From contig CACYTP010000006.1 in the NCBI GenBank assembly GCA_902777385.1, positions 1 through 64,000 on the forward strand: DNA of 64,000 bases. Direction: 5' to 3'. The first letter of the stretch is position 1, and every line of letters starts with the position of its first letter. Below the pieces are notes generated by a model. It worked only from the letters and a program-made list of their open reading frames with translations, ran no database searches and had not been told where the DNA came from. Below, piece by piece: positions 8,113 through 17,131 of this stretch. The translations under genes and the position numbers were made by a program. This stretch comes from an uncultured bacterium (GTDB taxonomy: Bacteria > Cyanobacteriota > Vampirovibrionia > Gastranaerophilales > Gastranaerophilaceae).

Positions 8113-10443
8113 GTGAAGAAGTTAGCTTTAATATCATTTATAATCTTAATATTAGTGGGTTCTCAGGTATCGGCTGAGGTAATTCGTGACAGCAAATTTT
8201 ATAGTCAGGATAATCTGGAAGAAATGGAACATGAATTTTTCGACAATGGTATTATTACAAGTACGCCGGATGATGATGAATCAGATGCTGAGTATGATAA
8301 ATACTATCAATCATATACCGGTGGTAATGGCGATGCCGGAACTTCCAGAGCTATGCCTTTATTTAAAAAGTTTCGTATAAAACTTCAAAACAGATATAGA
8401 ATAAAAGAACATGAAGAGCAGCTAAAACTTCAAGAGCAACAAGAAAAAGAATTAAAGGCTTTAAATAAACAAGTGGAAGACGCTGTTATGAGTGATGAAG
8501 ATGTTGATGAACTCATTAACAGGTCGCTCAGAACTACTTACTACGATGAAAATGGTAATGAAATAAAAATTTCGACCTTGCAAAGATTTAAAAATTTCTT
8601 CAAACGTAATAAAGCTAAAATTTCTGAAAAGAAAAGTGCTGAGAAAGAAAAAACAGAAACTATAAAGTCAGATGATGATAGTGATAAAGATAAACTGCTT
8701 GCGGGTGGCGTAAGAGAAGTTGTTGCCGAAAAAGATATGGTTTTGGATTGCGACAGGCTGAATTATGATGATGAGTCTTCTGAACTTGAAGCTATTGGCA
8801 ATCCGGTTATGTCTTTCCCTCCACAGGGCGTTACAATCAAAGCAAAACGTATTACTTATAACACTGAAAGTAATATTATTAAGGCCTATGATGATGTAGA
8901 GATTATGAAAAACGGTGATGTAATTACCGGAGATTATATAATGATTAATCTTAACGACGAGTCATCTATAGTCAATAATATGTCTACTGTAAAAACTAAT
9001 CTTCTGGTAAATGCAAAAGATGTTGTTGCTTCTGAAGATGCTATAGAACTAAAAGAAGGTTTTATGGAGGGGGAACAGCACTATATAATCGAATTAAAAT
9101 CATTGATGGCCGGTACTATGCTGGAAAATCATGAAATTCCGGATGAAGATCGTTCAAGTTTTTCTAAAGACGGATTGGAAATAAAAGTTAAGGCAAAAGA
9201 TGTATTTGTAACAGCAAAGAAAAAGCATAATGTATATACGGTTAAAAATGCAGATATTTATTATAAAGATAATTATTTAACTCATTTAGGTTCTTTGTCT
9301 ATTCATACAAATAAAGATAATCAGTATTTCGAAGCAAATTATCCTGAATTTGGTAATCAACCGAGAATTGGTATGTATATAGGTCCCGGTTTTGTCTTTG
9401 ATGTACCAAATGGTGCAATAATAAAAGCTATTCCATTTTTAAATTATAAAGATAAATGGGGTATAGGTGGTGCTTTGAAATACAGAAGCGGTACAAATTA
9501 TACTGAAGTATTCTATGGGACATCTTTGGGTAATTTTGTCGCAAGAGGTCGTCAGTCATTAGATGACAGATTATATATTCAATACGGTGTAAATTCTTAT
9601 TTGGATGAATGGTTTTTAGGCAGCTCTCTTGCAAAATACAAAGTTGAAGCTGTGTATAACGATTCAACTACAGTAACGAATACTTTGGGTGCCGGTAGGA
9701 ATGCAACTTTTAGACAGCGTGTTGCCGCAGGTTATTTGCAGGATACGAATTTCAGCCGTTCAGGAGAAAATGTTGGCGGAGGTTCGTTAGGAACAACACG
9801 TTTAAAATATATGGCAGAGTTGTCTCAACTTTTATACAGTTATAGAAATAAACAGAAGAATGCTAATTTTAGTTTATCTTGGATAATGCAGGGTAGTGCT
9901 GCAGTATATGGTACAGGTGATACTCAATTCATCGGCAGAATGGGACCTTTTGTTCATTCTCAATATAAGAGATGGTCTCAGGATATAGGATATTTGTTAA
10001 GCTCTTATGATGATCATACGCCTGTTCCGAAAGCTGATATTTATCGTTTAGGCAGATCCAGTGTATTTTTTAGAGAATCTTTAAGACTAAACAAATACTT
10101 CACTCTTAGCTGGCTTGGTTCCGCTGCGTTGTCAAATGATGCACCAAATGACAAATTATTTCAGGAAAACGGATTTTATTTGTCTGTAGGTCCTGATGAC
10201 TTAAAAGTTATATTAGGTTATGACTTTATAAGAGAACGTACATATTTGATGTTTTCAACAGCTCTTGATATGAAGGGGTCAAGAGTTGACTACAAGAGAA
10301 TGGTTATAAAAAATCCTGAAAGACTTTCAAAGAGTGACGAAGAAAAGGTAGTTCCTGTTTCTTTCGAAAAGGCTCCTGCTAAAGTGGTAAGGACTAATGC
10401 ACAGGTTATAGAGATAGAAGATCCGGATAGAGAGCAGTTGTAA
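8113..10443 (+). CDS. lptD: LPS-assembly outer-membrane protein LptD (OstA-like), 776 aa
   Basis: LptD inserts lipopolysaccharide into the outer leaflet of the outer membrane. A signal peptide (first 21 residues, ending VSA) is followed by a charged region, an OstA-like beta-jellyroll near residues 210-310 (DCDRLNYDDESSELEAIGNP, later ITGDYIMINL), and a C-terminal region of beta strands consistent with the barrel. The acidic/lysine-rich insert at about 45-200 is unusual. The GTG start at 8113 follows GAAGGA. Its place next to lpxI and lpxB supports the role. Homology to LptD is by domain order, and sequence divergence from proteobacterial LptD appears large. Confidence 0.8.
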   Translation: MKKLALISFIILILVGSQVSAEVIRDSKFYSQDNLEEMEHEFFDNGIITSTPDDDESDAEYDKYYQSYTGGNGDAGTSRAMPLFKKFRIKLQNRYRIKEHEEQLKLQEQQEKELKALNKQVEDAVMSDEDVDELINRSLRTTYYDENGNEIKISTLQRFKNFFKRNKAKISEKKSAEKEKTETIKSDDDSDKDKLLAGGVREVVAEKDMVLDCDRLNYDDESSELEAIGNPVMSFPPQGVTIKAKRITYNTESNIIKAYDDVEIMKNGDVITGDYIMINLNDESSIVNNMSTVKTNLLVNAKDVVASEDAIELKEGFMEGEQHYIIELKSLMAGTMLENHEIPDEDRSSFSKDGLEIKVKAKDVFVTAKKKHNVYTVKNADIYYKDNYLTHLGSLSIHTNKDNQYFEANYPEFGNQPRIGMYIGPGFVFDVPNGAIIKAIPFLNYKDKWGIGGALKYRSGTNYTEVFYGTSLGNFVARGRQSLDDRLYIQYGVNSYLDEWFLGSSLAKYKVEAVYNDSTTVTNTLGAGRNATFRQRVAAGYLQDTNFSRSGENVGGGSLGTTRLKYMAELSQLLYSYRNKQKNANFSLSWIMQGSAAVYGTGDTQFIGRMGPFVHSQYKRWSQDIGYLLSSYDDHTPVPKADIYRLGRSSVFFRESLRLNKYFTLSWLGSAALSNDAPNDKLFQENGFYLSVGPDDLKVILGYDFIRERTYLMFSTALDMKGSRVDYKRMVIKNPERLSKSDEEKVVPVSFEKAPAKVVRTNAQVIEIEDPDREQL

Positions 10444-11075
10444 TGAATGATATTAAAATATTAAAAAATGAAATAATAAAATACGGGCAGTTGGCTGAGG
10501 CAAAAAATTTGACTCCGGGGGTGTCCGGTAACATTTCTGCACGTTGTGGGGAAAACATTTTGATTACTTCTTCAGGTTCTGCGAACGGATATTTATCAGA
10601 AGAAGATTTTGCACTTATAGATATAAATGGAAATATAGTTGAAGGTGATAAAAAACCATCAAGCGAAAAGCTTTTGCATTGTGAATTCTATAAAATAAGA
10701 AAAGATGTAAATTATATTATTCACATGCATAGTCCTTATCTGAGTGCATTTGCATCTGCCGGAATAGCTTTGGATGAACCGGTTATGGCGGAAAATGTTT
10801 TCTATTTTGGAAAAATTCCGCTGGCTGAATATGGGTTACCTTCATCAATTGATTTGGTTGAAAAAACTTCAAAATATTTCAGTGAGTATAATGCTGTATT
10901 AATGGCAAATCACGGATTTATTGTCGGTGACAAAACAATTCATGATGCATTTCTGAAGCTTACATTGGCTGAGTCTTATGCTCAAGTTGTTTTGAATGCT
11001 AAATTATTGGGTGGAGCAAAACTATTGAGCGATGCTCAGGTGGATGAAATATTGAAATTAAGAAAAAAGTTATAG
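10443..11075 (+). CDS. Class II aldolase/adducin family protein, 210 aa
   Basis: The protein has the zinc aldolase pattern: TPGVSGNISAR near residue 24, SSEKLLHCEFYK with the catalytic-type Glu, HMHSPYLSAFA with two metal His, and ANHGFIVG with the third. The family includes fuculose-1-phosphate and ribulose-phosphate aldolases and methylthioribulose-1-phosphate dehydratase; which reaction applies here cannot be told. Its ATG overlaps the lptD stop by one base. An aldolase inside an LPS operon might supply or divert a sugar phosphate, but that is inference. Confidence 0.82.
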   Translation: MNDIKILKNEIIKYGQLAEAKNLTPGVSGNISARCGENILITSSGSANGYLSEEDFALIDINGNIVEGDKKPSSEKLLHCEFYKIRKDVNYIIHMHSPYLSAFASAGIALDEPVMAENVFYFGKIPLAEYGLPSSIDLVEKTSKYFSEYNAVLMANHGFIVGDKTIHDAFLKLTLAESYAQVVLNAKLLGGAKLLSDAQVDEILKLRKKL

Positions 11076-11095
11076 AAGAAAAGAGGAAGATAAAA

Positions 11096-11911
11096 GTGTC
11101 AATAGAGCTTGAACATAAACAAGGATTAATTGCCGGAGACGGAATTTTGCCAGTAAAAATGGCACAGCATGCAAAAGAAAACGGATTTGAAGTAGTTTGT
11201 ATATCATTGGCGAAGGACAATGTTTCCCGGTTAAAAAAATATTGTTCAAAAGTGTATTCTTGTCATCCGGGTGAGGTCAATAAAATTGAGAAAATAATAA
11301 AAGATGAAGAAATTAAACAAATTACGTTTCTTGGCAAGGTTCATAAGCGAGTCCTTTTACAAATTCATAAATTTGATTCAAGGGCAATTGAAATACTTAA
11401 AACTGTTGCAAGACTAAATGATGATCAGGTTATGCTGCTGATTGTTGATGAATTTAATAAAGCAGGTATAAGCGTGTTAGATCAGACTATATTTATAAAG
11501 AATCTTATGATACCTGCAGGTGTTATAGGTAAGCATAAGCCTACTAAAGAGCAAATGGATGATGTTAACTATGGCTTTTGGCTTGCAAAAGAAATGGGCA
11601 AAGTGGATGTAGGTCAGTCAGTTGTAATTAAAGATAAAATGGCTATGGCTGTTGAAGCTATTGAGGGAACTGATGTATGTATCAAACGTGGTGCAAAGCT
11701 TGCAAAACGTGGTGCCGTTGTTGTTAAAGTTGCAAAGCCAAAGCAGGATAAGAGATTTGATATTCCTGCTGTTGGATTAAGAACATTAAAAACAATGAAA
11801 CGATATAAGGCTGAGTTGTTGGCTGTAGAAGCTAATGAAACAATAATAGTAGATCAGGATGCTGTTGTTGAATATGCTGATAAGCATAATATAGTTATAA
11901 TGGCGGTATAA
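11096..11911 (+). CDS. lpxI: UDP-2,3-diacylglucosamine pyrophosphatase LpxI
   Basis: LpxI (DUF1009 family) hydrolyses UDP-2,3-diacylglucosamine to lipid X in lipid A synthesis and replaces LpxH in many lineages. Typical text includes GLIAGDGILPVKMAQHAKENG at the start, FLGKVHKR, and the C-terminal DVCIKRGAKLAKRGAVVVKV and DIPAVGLRTLKTMK. The length of 271 aa is normal. The GTG start at 11096 follows GAGGA. It lies directly before lpxB, the next enzyme in the pathway. Confidence 0.93.
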   Translation: MSIELEHKQGLIAGDGILPVKMAQHAKENGFEVVCISLAKDNVSRLKKYCSKVYSCHPGEVNKIEKIIKDEEIKQITFLGKVHKRVLLQIHKFDSRAIEILKTVARLNDDQVMLLIVDEFNKAGISVLDQTIFIKNLMIPAGVIGKHKPTKEQMDDVNYGFWLAKEMGKVDVGQSVVIKDKMAMAVEAIEGTDVCIKRGAKLAKRGAVVVKVAKPKQDKRFDIPAVGLRTLKTMKRYKAELLAVEANETIIVDQDAVVEYADKHNIVIMAV

Positions 11912-11921
11912 ACGGGAAAAT

Positions 11922-13046
11922 ATGAAAAAATTATTTATTGTTACAGGTGAATATTCCGGTGATATACACGCAGGTTGTGTAGTGAGAGCATTACGAAATA
12001 AATATCCGGATATTGAAATTGAAGGTATTGGCGGAGAGAATTTACGGAATGAGGGTGTAAAATTATTCTCAGATCAGAAAAATATGGGGGTAATGGGTGT
12101 TTCATTATCCATAATATATAATCATATAATGCTTGGGAAACGTGTTGTTGACTATATTGTTAATGATTATAAGCCGGATTTGGTTTTGTTAATTGATTAT
12201 GGTGCTTTTAATTTAAACATATCAAAATTTCTGCATAAGGCAGGTATAAAGGTATATTACTATATTCCTCCTCAGGTTTGGGCAAGTCGAAAGTGGCGTA
12301 TAAATGTTATAAAGAAAAACATAGATAAAGTACTATGTATATTCCCATTTGAGAAGGAGTTGTATGAAAGTTACGGTATAAAAACGCATTATTGCGGTCA
12401 TCCGTTAGTTTCTCAACTGCCTGAAAAAGCCAATAGAGAAGAATTCTTTGCAAAACATGGATTTGATACTTCAAGAAAACTCGTATCTGTTTTTCCGGGT
12501 TCAAGAAAATTTGAACTCAAGAATTTAGCGGGTGTTTTTATAAAGTCTGCAAAAGATTTACAAAAAAAACATCCTGAATTGCAATTTTGTATATCGCACG
12601 CTCCGAATTTACCTGACGACGTATATGATAAATACATTAAGGATACGGATTTTAAAGTAATTAAGGGTGAAAATCAGGCTTTGCTGAGTGTTTCAGATGC
12701 CCTGATTTTGGCATCGGGTACGGTTGCTCTTGAGGCTGCATTATACAAAACCCCTATGATTATTGCTTATCGTGGTCCTCTTGTTTTTTACTGGATATAT
12801 TTGTTGGTAAGGTGCATAAATATGGTTTGTTTGCCGAATATTATAAGTAAAAAATTTATAGTACCTGAAATTCTTGAACATAATGTCAGCGTCCATAATA
12901 TTTCATATAATATTGAAAAACTTTTGTATGATAAAGACGCAAGGAATGCTCAAATAGAAGGGCTTTCGGGGGTAAAGGCGTTATTATCCGATAAGATTTC
13001 TTCTGAAGAAGCTGCATCGGTAATTGCAGAAGAATTTATGCAATAA
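11922..13046 (+). CDS. lpxB: Lipid-A-disaccharide synthase LpxB
   Basis: LpxB joins lipid X and UDP-2,3-diacylglucosamine into the lipid A disaccharide at the inner membrane. Family signatures include TGEYSGDIHAG at the N-terminus, IEGIGGENLRNEG, YYIPPQVWASRKWR, PGSRKFELKN and ASGTVALEAAL with the following Met-rich strand. The length of 374 aa is normal. It starts 10 bases after lpxI, so the two are almost certainly cotranscribed. Confidence 0.95.
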   Translation: MKKLFIVTGEYSGDIHAGCVVRALRNKYPDIEIEGIGGENLRNEGVKLFSDQKNMGVMGVSLSIIYNHIMLGKRVVDYIVNDYKPDLVLLIDYGAFNLNISKFLHKAGIKVYYYIPPQVWASRKWRINVIKKNIDKVLCIFPFEKELYESYGIKTHYCGHPLVSQLPEKANREEFFAKHGFDTSRKLVSVFPGSRKFELKNLAGVFIKSAKDLQKKHPELQFCISHAPNLPDDVYDKYIKDTDFKVIKGENQALLSVSDALILASGTVALEAALYKTPMIIAYRGPLVFYWIYLLVRCINMVCLPNIISKKFIVPEILEHNVSVHNISYNIEKLLYDKDARNAQIEGLSGVKALLSDKISSEEAASVIAEEFMQ

Positions 13047-13084
13047 TTATTTTTATTTTGTTGTATAATGATAGGGAAAGTTTA

Positions 13085-14434
13085 ATGAGGTTTAGTCGAA
13101 TGGAAAAAACTACAGTTAATTATCCCTTTCTGACGGATGAAGTTGAAATATATGAACGTGTAAACGGTCATAAAATTGTTTTAGCTCATAAAGAAGGTGA
13201 GATGGCAAATGTTAGTACTTGGGTTAAAACCGGTTCTATTAATGAAGATGACAGAATAAACGGCATTTCTCATTTTCTTGAACATTTGATGTTCAAAGGT
13301 ACTCATAAACATAAAGCAGGTGAATTCGACAGAACTTTAGAGGCTAAAGGTGCTATTGTTAATGCTGCAACGTGGAAGGATTATACATTTTATTATGTTA
13401 CTCTTCCAAAAGGTGAAAACTGTAAAGATTTGAATTTGGCTATAGAATTGCATGCAGATATGATGCTTGATCCTATTTTACCTGAAGAAGAAATTGGTGC
13501 CCCTTTTGATTTAAACGATTCAACTGTAACAGACAAAAGAGAACGTCACGTTGTAATTGAAGAAATCAGAATGAGAAAAGATCAAAACTGGACTAAAATT
13601 TATAATGCGTGTAACTATAATATGTACACAAAACATCCTTATAAACGTGATGTAATCGGTACTCCGGAAATAATTTCAAAAGTTACCCGTGATGATATAA
13701 TGAATTATTATCAGACTTTTTATTCTCCTGAAAATATGACAACTATTGTTGTAGGAGATTTTGATAAGGAAGCTGTTTTAAAGAAAATAGAAACAGAATT
13801 TGACTTTAAAGGCAGGAAAAATGCTCCGAAGCTCGTCCATGAAACAGATAGCCCTGTCTGCCAAAAGAAAGTTGTTGAGAATTCAGCCCATGTAAATACG
13901 ACATATTTTATGTACGGTTGGCTCGGACCTCTTGCAAGAGATATAAAAGGTACGATATGTCTTGATATAATCAGTATAATTTTCGGAGATGGTACAAGTT
14001 CAAGATTGTACCAGAATTTGATTGAAAAACAACCTGAACCGATTTTTAATATGATAAGTTCTGAACATTACCAGTTCAAAGACGGAAATAACTTCTTTAT
14101 TCAGGCAAATTGTAAATCTGATAAGAAAGATATGGCTATTGGTCTTGTAGAAAAAGAATTGGAAAATCTGATAAATGTTCCTATAACAAACGAAGAAATG
14201 CAGAAGGCAAAAAAGAAAATTAAGTCAAGATTTGCATATTCGGCAGAAACGGTGTCCGAAATCGGAGAAACAATAGGGTATTATATGACTGTTTGTGAGG
14301 ATTTAAAACTCATAGAAGAATACCTTATGGATTTAGAAAATATCACGATTGAGGATTTGAATAATATAATCAAACAATATTTAAATTTAAATAATTCGGT
14401 ATTATCAATACTTGTACCGGAGGAACGGAAGTAG
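13085..14434 (+). CDS. M16 family zinc peptidase (pitrilysin/MPP-like)
   Basis: The inverted zinc motif HFLEH (about residues 63-67 from this start) and the downstream VIEEIRMRKD Glu are those of M16 peptidases related to mitochondrial processing peptidase and PqqL/YmxG. The length of about 449 aa fits a single-chain two-lobe enzyme. No signal peptide is seen. I prefer ATG 13085 (AGGGA eight bases upstream); ATG 13100 is also possible after GAGG, and a frame open from a TTG at 13058 is unlikely. It ends five bases before ilvB. Its role in the envelope operon is unknown. Confidence 0.9.
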   Translation: MRFSRMEKTTVNYPFLTDEVEIYERVNGHKIVLAHKEGEMANVSTWVKTGSINEDDRINGISHFLEHLMFKGTHKHKAGEFDRTLEAKGAIVNAATWKDYTFYYVTLPKGENCKDLNLAIELHADMMLDPILPEEEIGAPFDLNDSTVTDKRERHVVIEEIRMRKDQNWTKIYNACNYNMYTKHPYKRDVIGTPEIISKVTRDDIMNYYQTFYSPENMTTIVVGDFDKEAVLKKIETEFDFKGRKNAPKLVHETDSPVCQKKVVENSAHVNTTYFMYGWLGPLARDIKGTICLDIISIIFGDGTSSRLYQNLIEKQPEPIFNMISSEHYQFKDGNNFFIQANCKSDKKDMAIGLVEKELENLINVPITNEEMQKAKKKIKSRFAYSAETVSEIGETIGYYMTVCEDLKLIEEYLMDLENITIEDLNNIIKQYLNLNNSVLSILVPEERK

Positions 14435-14439
14435 AAGAT

Positions 14440-16071
14440 ATGTTAGTATCTGAAAAAATAGAATATAAAACATTTACCGGTGCCCAAATAATAGTTGAAA
14501 CTTTAAAGAATTTGGGTGTAGATACTATATTTGGTTATCCGGGTGGTGTTGTTTTAGATATTTATGATGAATTATTTAAACAGAATGATATAAAGCACTA
14601 TCTTGTAAGACACGAACAGGCTGCAGTTCATGCTGCGGAGGGGTATGCACGAGTATCAGGGAAATGCGGAGTTGTCCTTGTTACATCAGGTCCCGGGGCA
14701 ACCAATACTGTATCAGGAATTGCGAATGCCTATTTAGACGGATATCCTGTTGTTGTTTTAACAGGTCAAGTATTTAGCAAACTTATAGGCACAGATGCTT
14801 TTCAGGAAATAAATATTGTGGATATTACTCGTTCTTGTACAAAAGCGGCTTATCAGGTAACAAGTGTTGATACATTGGAAAGTACATTAAAGGATGCCTT
14901 TAATTGTGCTGTATCAGGCAAAAAAGGACCGGTAGTCGTTGATTTGGCAAAAGATATTTTTAGTCAGAGTATCAATAAGGTCCCGTCCGTAAAGTATGAT
15001 GATGAGATTAAAACTGCAAGCGTTAACGATTTAAGAATATTAGAGAAGGAAATTCTATCATCAAAACATCCTGTTATAGTTGCAGGTGGTGGGGTAATCC
15101 ATTCTAAAGCTTCAGATGAGTTAATAAAATTTGCCGAAACTCATAGTATCCCTGTTGTCAATACAATGATGGGTATTGGTGCATATCCGCAGGAAGGCAA
15201 ATGTTATTCGGGAATGATAGGTGTTTTTGGTCAAAAAAGTGCAAATGAGATACTGAGAGTTTCTGATTTGATAATTTCATTAGGTGCAAGATTTAACGAC
15301 AGAATAACATGTTGCTTTAAAGAAGGTGAATTATCGGATAAAATAGTACAAATTGATATTAATGAAGTTGAGATTGCTCGTGCAGTTTCAGTTAAGTACG
15401 GGATTGTATCTGATATAAATTATGTATTAAGTGAGTTAAATAAGAGAAAGTTTGGCGAATATTCCGATTGGATGAAAGGAGTCAAAAATCTTAAATTTTT
15501 GGATGCCAAAAGATTACCTGTGTCAGATAAATTGCAGTCCTATGAAGTAATCAGAGAAATATATCAATATACCAAGTCATTTGAACCTATTGTTACAACT
15601 GAAGTCGGACAACATCAAATGTGGACTGTTCAGAATTATAAATTTAATTCCCCGAACAAATTTTTGACATCAGGTGGTTCCGGTACTATGGGATTTGGAT
15701 TACCTGCTGCAATTGGTGCAAGTATTGCTTCCGGTAAACAACCTGTTATATGTATAGCAGGCGATGGTTCTTTTCAGATGAATGAGCAGGAGCTTGCAAC
15801 TTGCGTTGATTATAAATTACCTGTAAAAATATTTATTATGGATAACGGATATCTCGGAATGGTCAGACAGTTGCAGCAAAAAGCTTACGGTTGCAGATTT
15901 TCCGAAACAAAAATCTCAAATCCCGATTTTATAAAATTAGCGGATGCTTATGGAATTAAGTCCTCGAGAGTTGAGCGTTATGCTGATATAAAGAAAGCTC
16001 TGGATGATGCTTTCAAAACTGATGAACCGTACATCATTGATTTTGCAATTGAACCTATGGAGATGGTATAA
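14440..16071 (+). CDS. ilvB: Acetolactate synthase large subunit (ThDP enzyme)
   Basis: This enzyme condenses two pyruvates, or pyruvate and 2-oxobutyrate, in branched-chain amino acid synthesis. The N-terminal pyrimidine-binding domain has GYPGGVVLDIYDEL, the catalytic Glu in RHEQAAVHAAEGYARVSGK, and TSGPGATNTVSGIANAYLDG. The C-terminal ThDP motif GDGSFQMNEQELATCVDYKL is intact. The length of 543 aa is normal. The regulatory small subunit ilvN/ilvH is not adjacent. It closes the envelope operon, an odd place for it. Confidence 0.93.
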   Translation: MLVSEKIEYKTFTGAQIIVETLKNLGVDTIFGYPGGVVLDIYDELFKQNDIKHYLVRHEQAAVHAAEGYARVSGKCGVVLVTSGPGATNTVSGIANAYLDGYPVVVLTGQVFSKLIGTDAFQEINIVDITRSCTKAAYQVTSVDTLESTLKDAFNCAVSGKKGPVVVDLAKDIFSQSINKVPSVKYDDEIKTASVNDLRILEKEILSSKHPVIVAGGGVIHSKASDELIKFAETHSIPVVNTMMGIGAYPQEGKCYSGMIGVFGQKSANEILRVSDLIISLGARFNDRITCCFKEGELSDKIVQIDINEVEIARAVSVKYGIVSDINYVLSELNKRKFGEYSDWMKGVKNLKFLDAKRLPVSDKLQSYEVIREIYQYTKSFEPIVTTEVGQHQMWTVQNYKFNSPNKFLTSGGSGTMGFGLPAAIGASIASGKQPVICIAGDGSFQMNEQELATCVDYKLPVKIFIMDNGYLGMVRQLQQKAYGCRFSETKISNPDFIKLADAYGIKSSRVERYADIKKALDDAFKTDEPYIIDFAIEPMEMV

Positions 16072-16099
16072 AAATAATGAGCCCGACAAGGGACTCATT
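16070..16099 (-). terminator. Intrinsic terminator of the 16116 gene
   Basis: AATGAG-CCC and GGG-A-CTCATT pair around a five-base loop. The T-run lies on the minus-strand side, so it ends the small gene at 16116. It also overlaps the 3' end of ilvB and may slow transcription in the other direction. Confidence 0.65.
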
Positions 16100-16115
16100 A
16101 CTCTTGGATGTTAGT

Positions 16116-16385
16116 TTAAGCTATTACCTGTAAACTTTTACCTGCCTGATTTCCATATTTTGCAATTAATTCATCTTCCGAAAGAATTGAAACCTTTGGT
16201 TCATAATTTTTCCCGGGAGGATTAGGATAAGTTATTGTTTCCTGATATTTTCCGTCTTTAGTGGGCTTGATATCAATTGTAGAGCCTGCCATAGTCGGGA
16301 TTTCTACTTTTTCTCCTGATGATGTTGTAACTATCTGATGTACAAAAGCGTTATTTTTTGCTGTTTCAACACTGCCTACTGCCAT
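16116..16385 (-). CDS. Small hypothetical protein, 89 aa
   Basis: I do not recognise the family. The ATG follows a strong AAAGGAGT, so it is very likely expressed. There is no signal peptide or membrane segment. The middle (GEKVEIPTMAGSTIDIKPTK, then GKYQETITYPNPPGKNYEPK) suggests a small beta-rich fold. It has its own terminator and stands convergent to ilvB. Confidence 0.7.
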   Translation of the reverse strand: MAVGSVETAKNNAFVHQIVTTSSGEKVEIPTMAGSTIDIKPTKDGKYQETITYPNPPGKNYEPKVSILSEDELIAKYGNQAGKSLQVIA

Positions 16386-16485
16386 AGAAATACTCCTTTG
16401 CTTTTTAACACACTAACAATTATATAAAAAATACAAATTGAAAATTTTTACACTAAATTTAAAAAAATTTACATTTTTCAACATA

Positions 16486-16516
16486 AAAAAGAGCCGACGG
16501 ATGTCGACTCTTTTTG
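16486..16516 (-). terminator. Intrinsic terminator after the Ala/Lys-rich secreted protein gene
   Basis: A near-perfect 13-bp stem (AAAAAGAGCCGAC with GTCGACTCTTTTT, one mismatch) with a GGAT loop and a U-run on the minus-strand side ends the 16535 transcript. Confidence 0.85.
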
Positions 16517-16534
16517 TTTCTGAAATACTTATTA

Positions 16535-16807
16535 TTACCAATCCCAAGTAAATAATTTCTTCCAGAAAGTTTTTTCTGCATTAACTTGATTTTTAATAGC
16601 TTCTTTTTTAGCTTTTGCAGCAGCTTTTCTTTCTGCAGCAGCTTTTTCTGTTGCCGCTTTATCAGCAGCTATTTGCTTTTCAGTTTTAGTAATTTTTGAT
16701 GTTTTGCTGTTAATCCAATCAGTAATTGGTGTTGAGCTTGTTGCTGCCTGAGCTGCACCAACTGAAACAAATACTGCAGTCAATAATACAACTAATGTTT
16801 TTTTCAT
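16535..16807 (-). CDS. Small secreted Ala/Lys-rich protein, 90 aa
   Basis: A clear signal peptide (MKKTLVVLLTAVFVSVGAAQA) is followed by a short linker, a helical Ala/Lys/Glu-rich stretch (about residues 43-75) and the aromatic end FWKKLFTWDW. The mature protein would be about 70 residues, basic and helical. Function unknown; an envelope or periplasmic role is likely from the signal peptide. Confidence 0.7.
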   Translation of the reverse strand: MKKTLVVLLTAVFVSVGAAQAATSSTPITDWINSKTSKITKTEKQIAADKAATEKAAAERKAAAKAKKEAIKNQVNAEKTFWKKLFTWDW

Positions 16808-16844
16808 GTCTTTTCTCCTTATTTATTATAGTTGTCGCACTACA

Positions 16845-17105
16845 CTAGTGCTGAATTTTTTTACTCTTTTGATATGCGTCAACATATCTGTCCCAGAATC
16901 TTGTGTATGAATCATTATTGTTTACTTGATATGCACGAATAGTTTGCTCCCAAGCCTGTTGATTCTCACTTGCTCTGGTTGATAAATCTTGTGTATATCT
17001 ATTGCTATTCTGTGTTTCTCTAATATTATTATATGCCTGTTCTGCATATACTGATGTCGTTAACATTAAAGAAAAAATTACAGAAATCGTAAATAACTTT
17101 TTCAT
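16845..17105 (-). CDS. Small secreted protein, 86 aa
   Basis: A signal peptide (first 21 residues, ending VYA) precedes a mature part rich in Gln, Asn, Arg and Tyr, with no cysteines (for example QAWEQTIRAYQ and RFWDRYVDAYQ). The ATG follows AAAGGAG. It starts 27 bases after the rph stop on the same strand, so it may be read through from that operon. A short hairpin (GCACTA, CAC, TAGTGC) lies between it and the next gene. Family not recognised. Confidence 0.65.
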   Translation of the reverse strand: MKKLFTISVIFSLMLTTSVYAEQAYNNIRETQNSNRYTQDLSTRASENQQAWEQTIRAYQVNNNDSYTRFWDRYVDAYQKSKKIQH

Positions 17106-17131
17106 ATATTCTCCTTTCGACTGTTATTATA

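Noticed and set aside
13058-13084. TTG start for the M16 peptidase
   Set aside because: It overlaps a TATAAT-like sequence and has no ribosome-binding site; ATG 13085 and 13100 have good ones.
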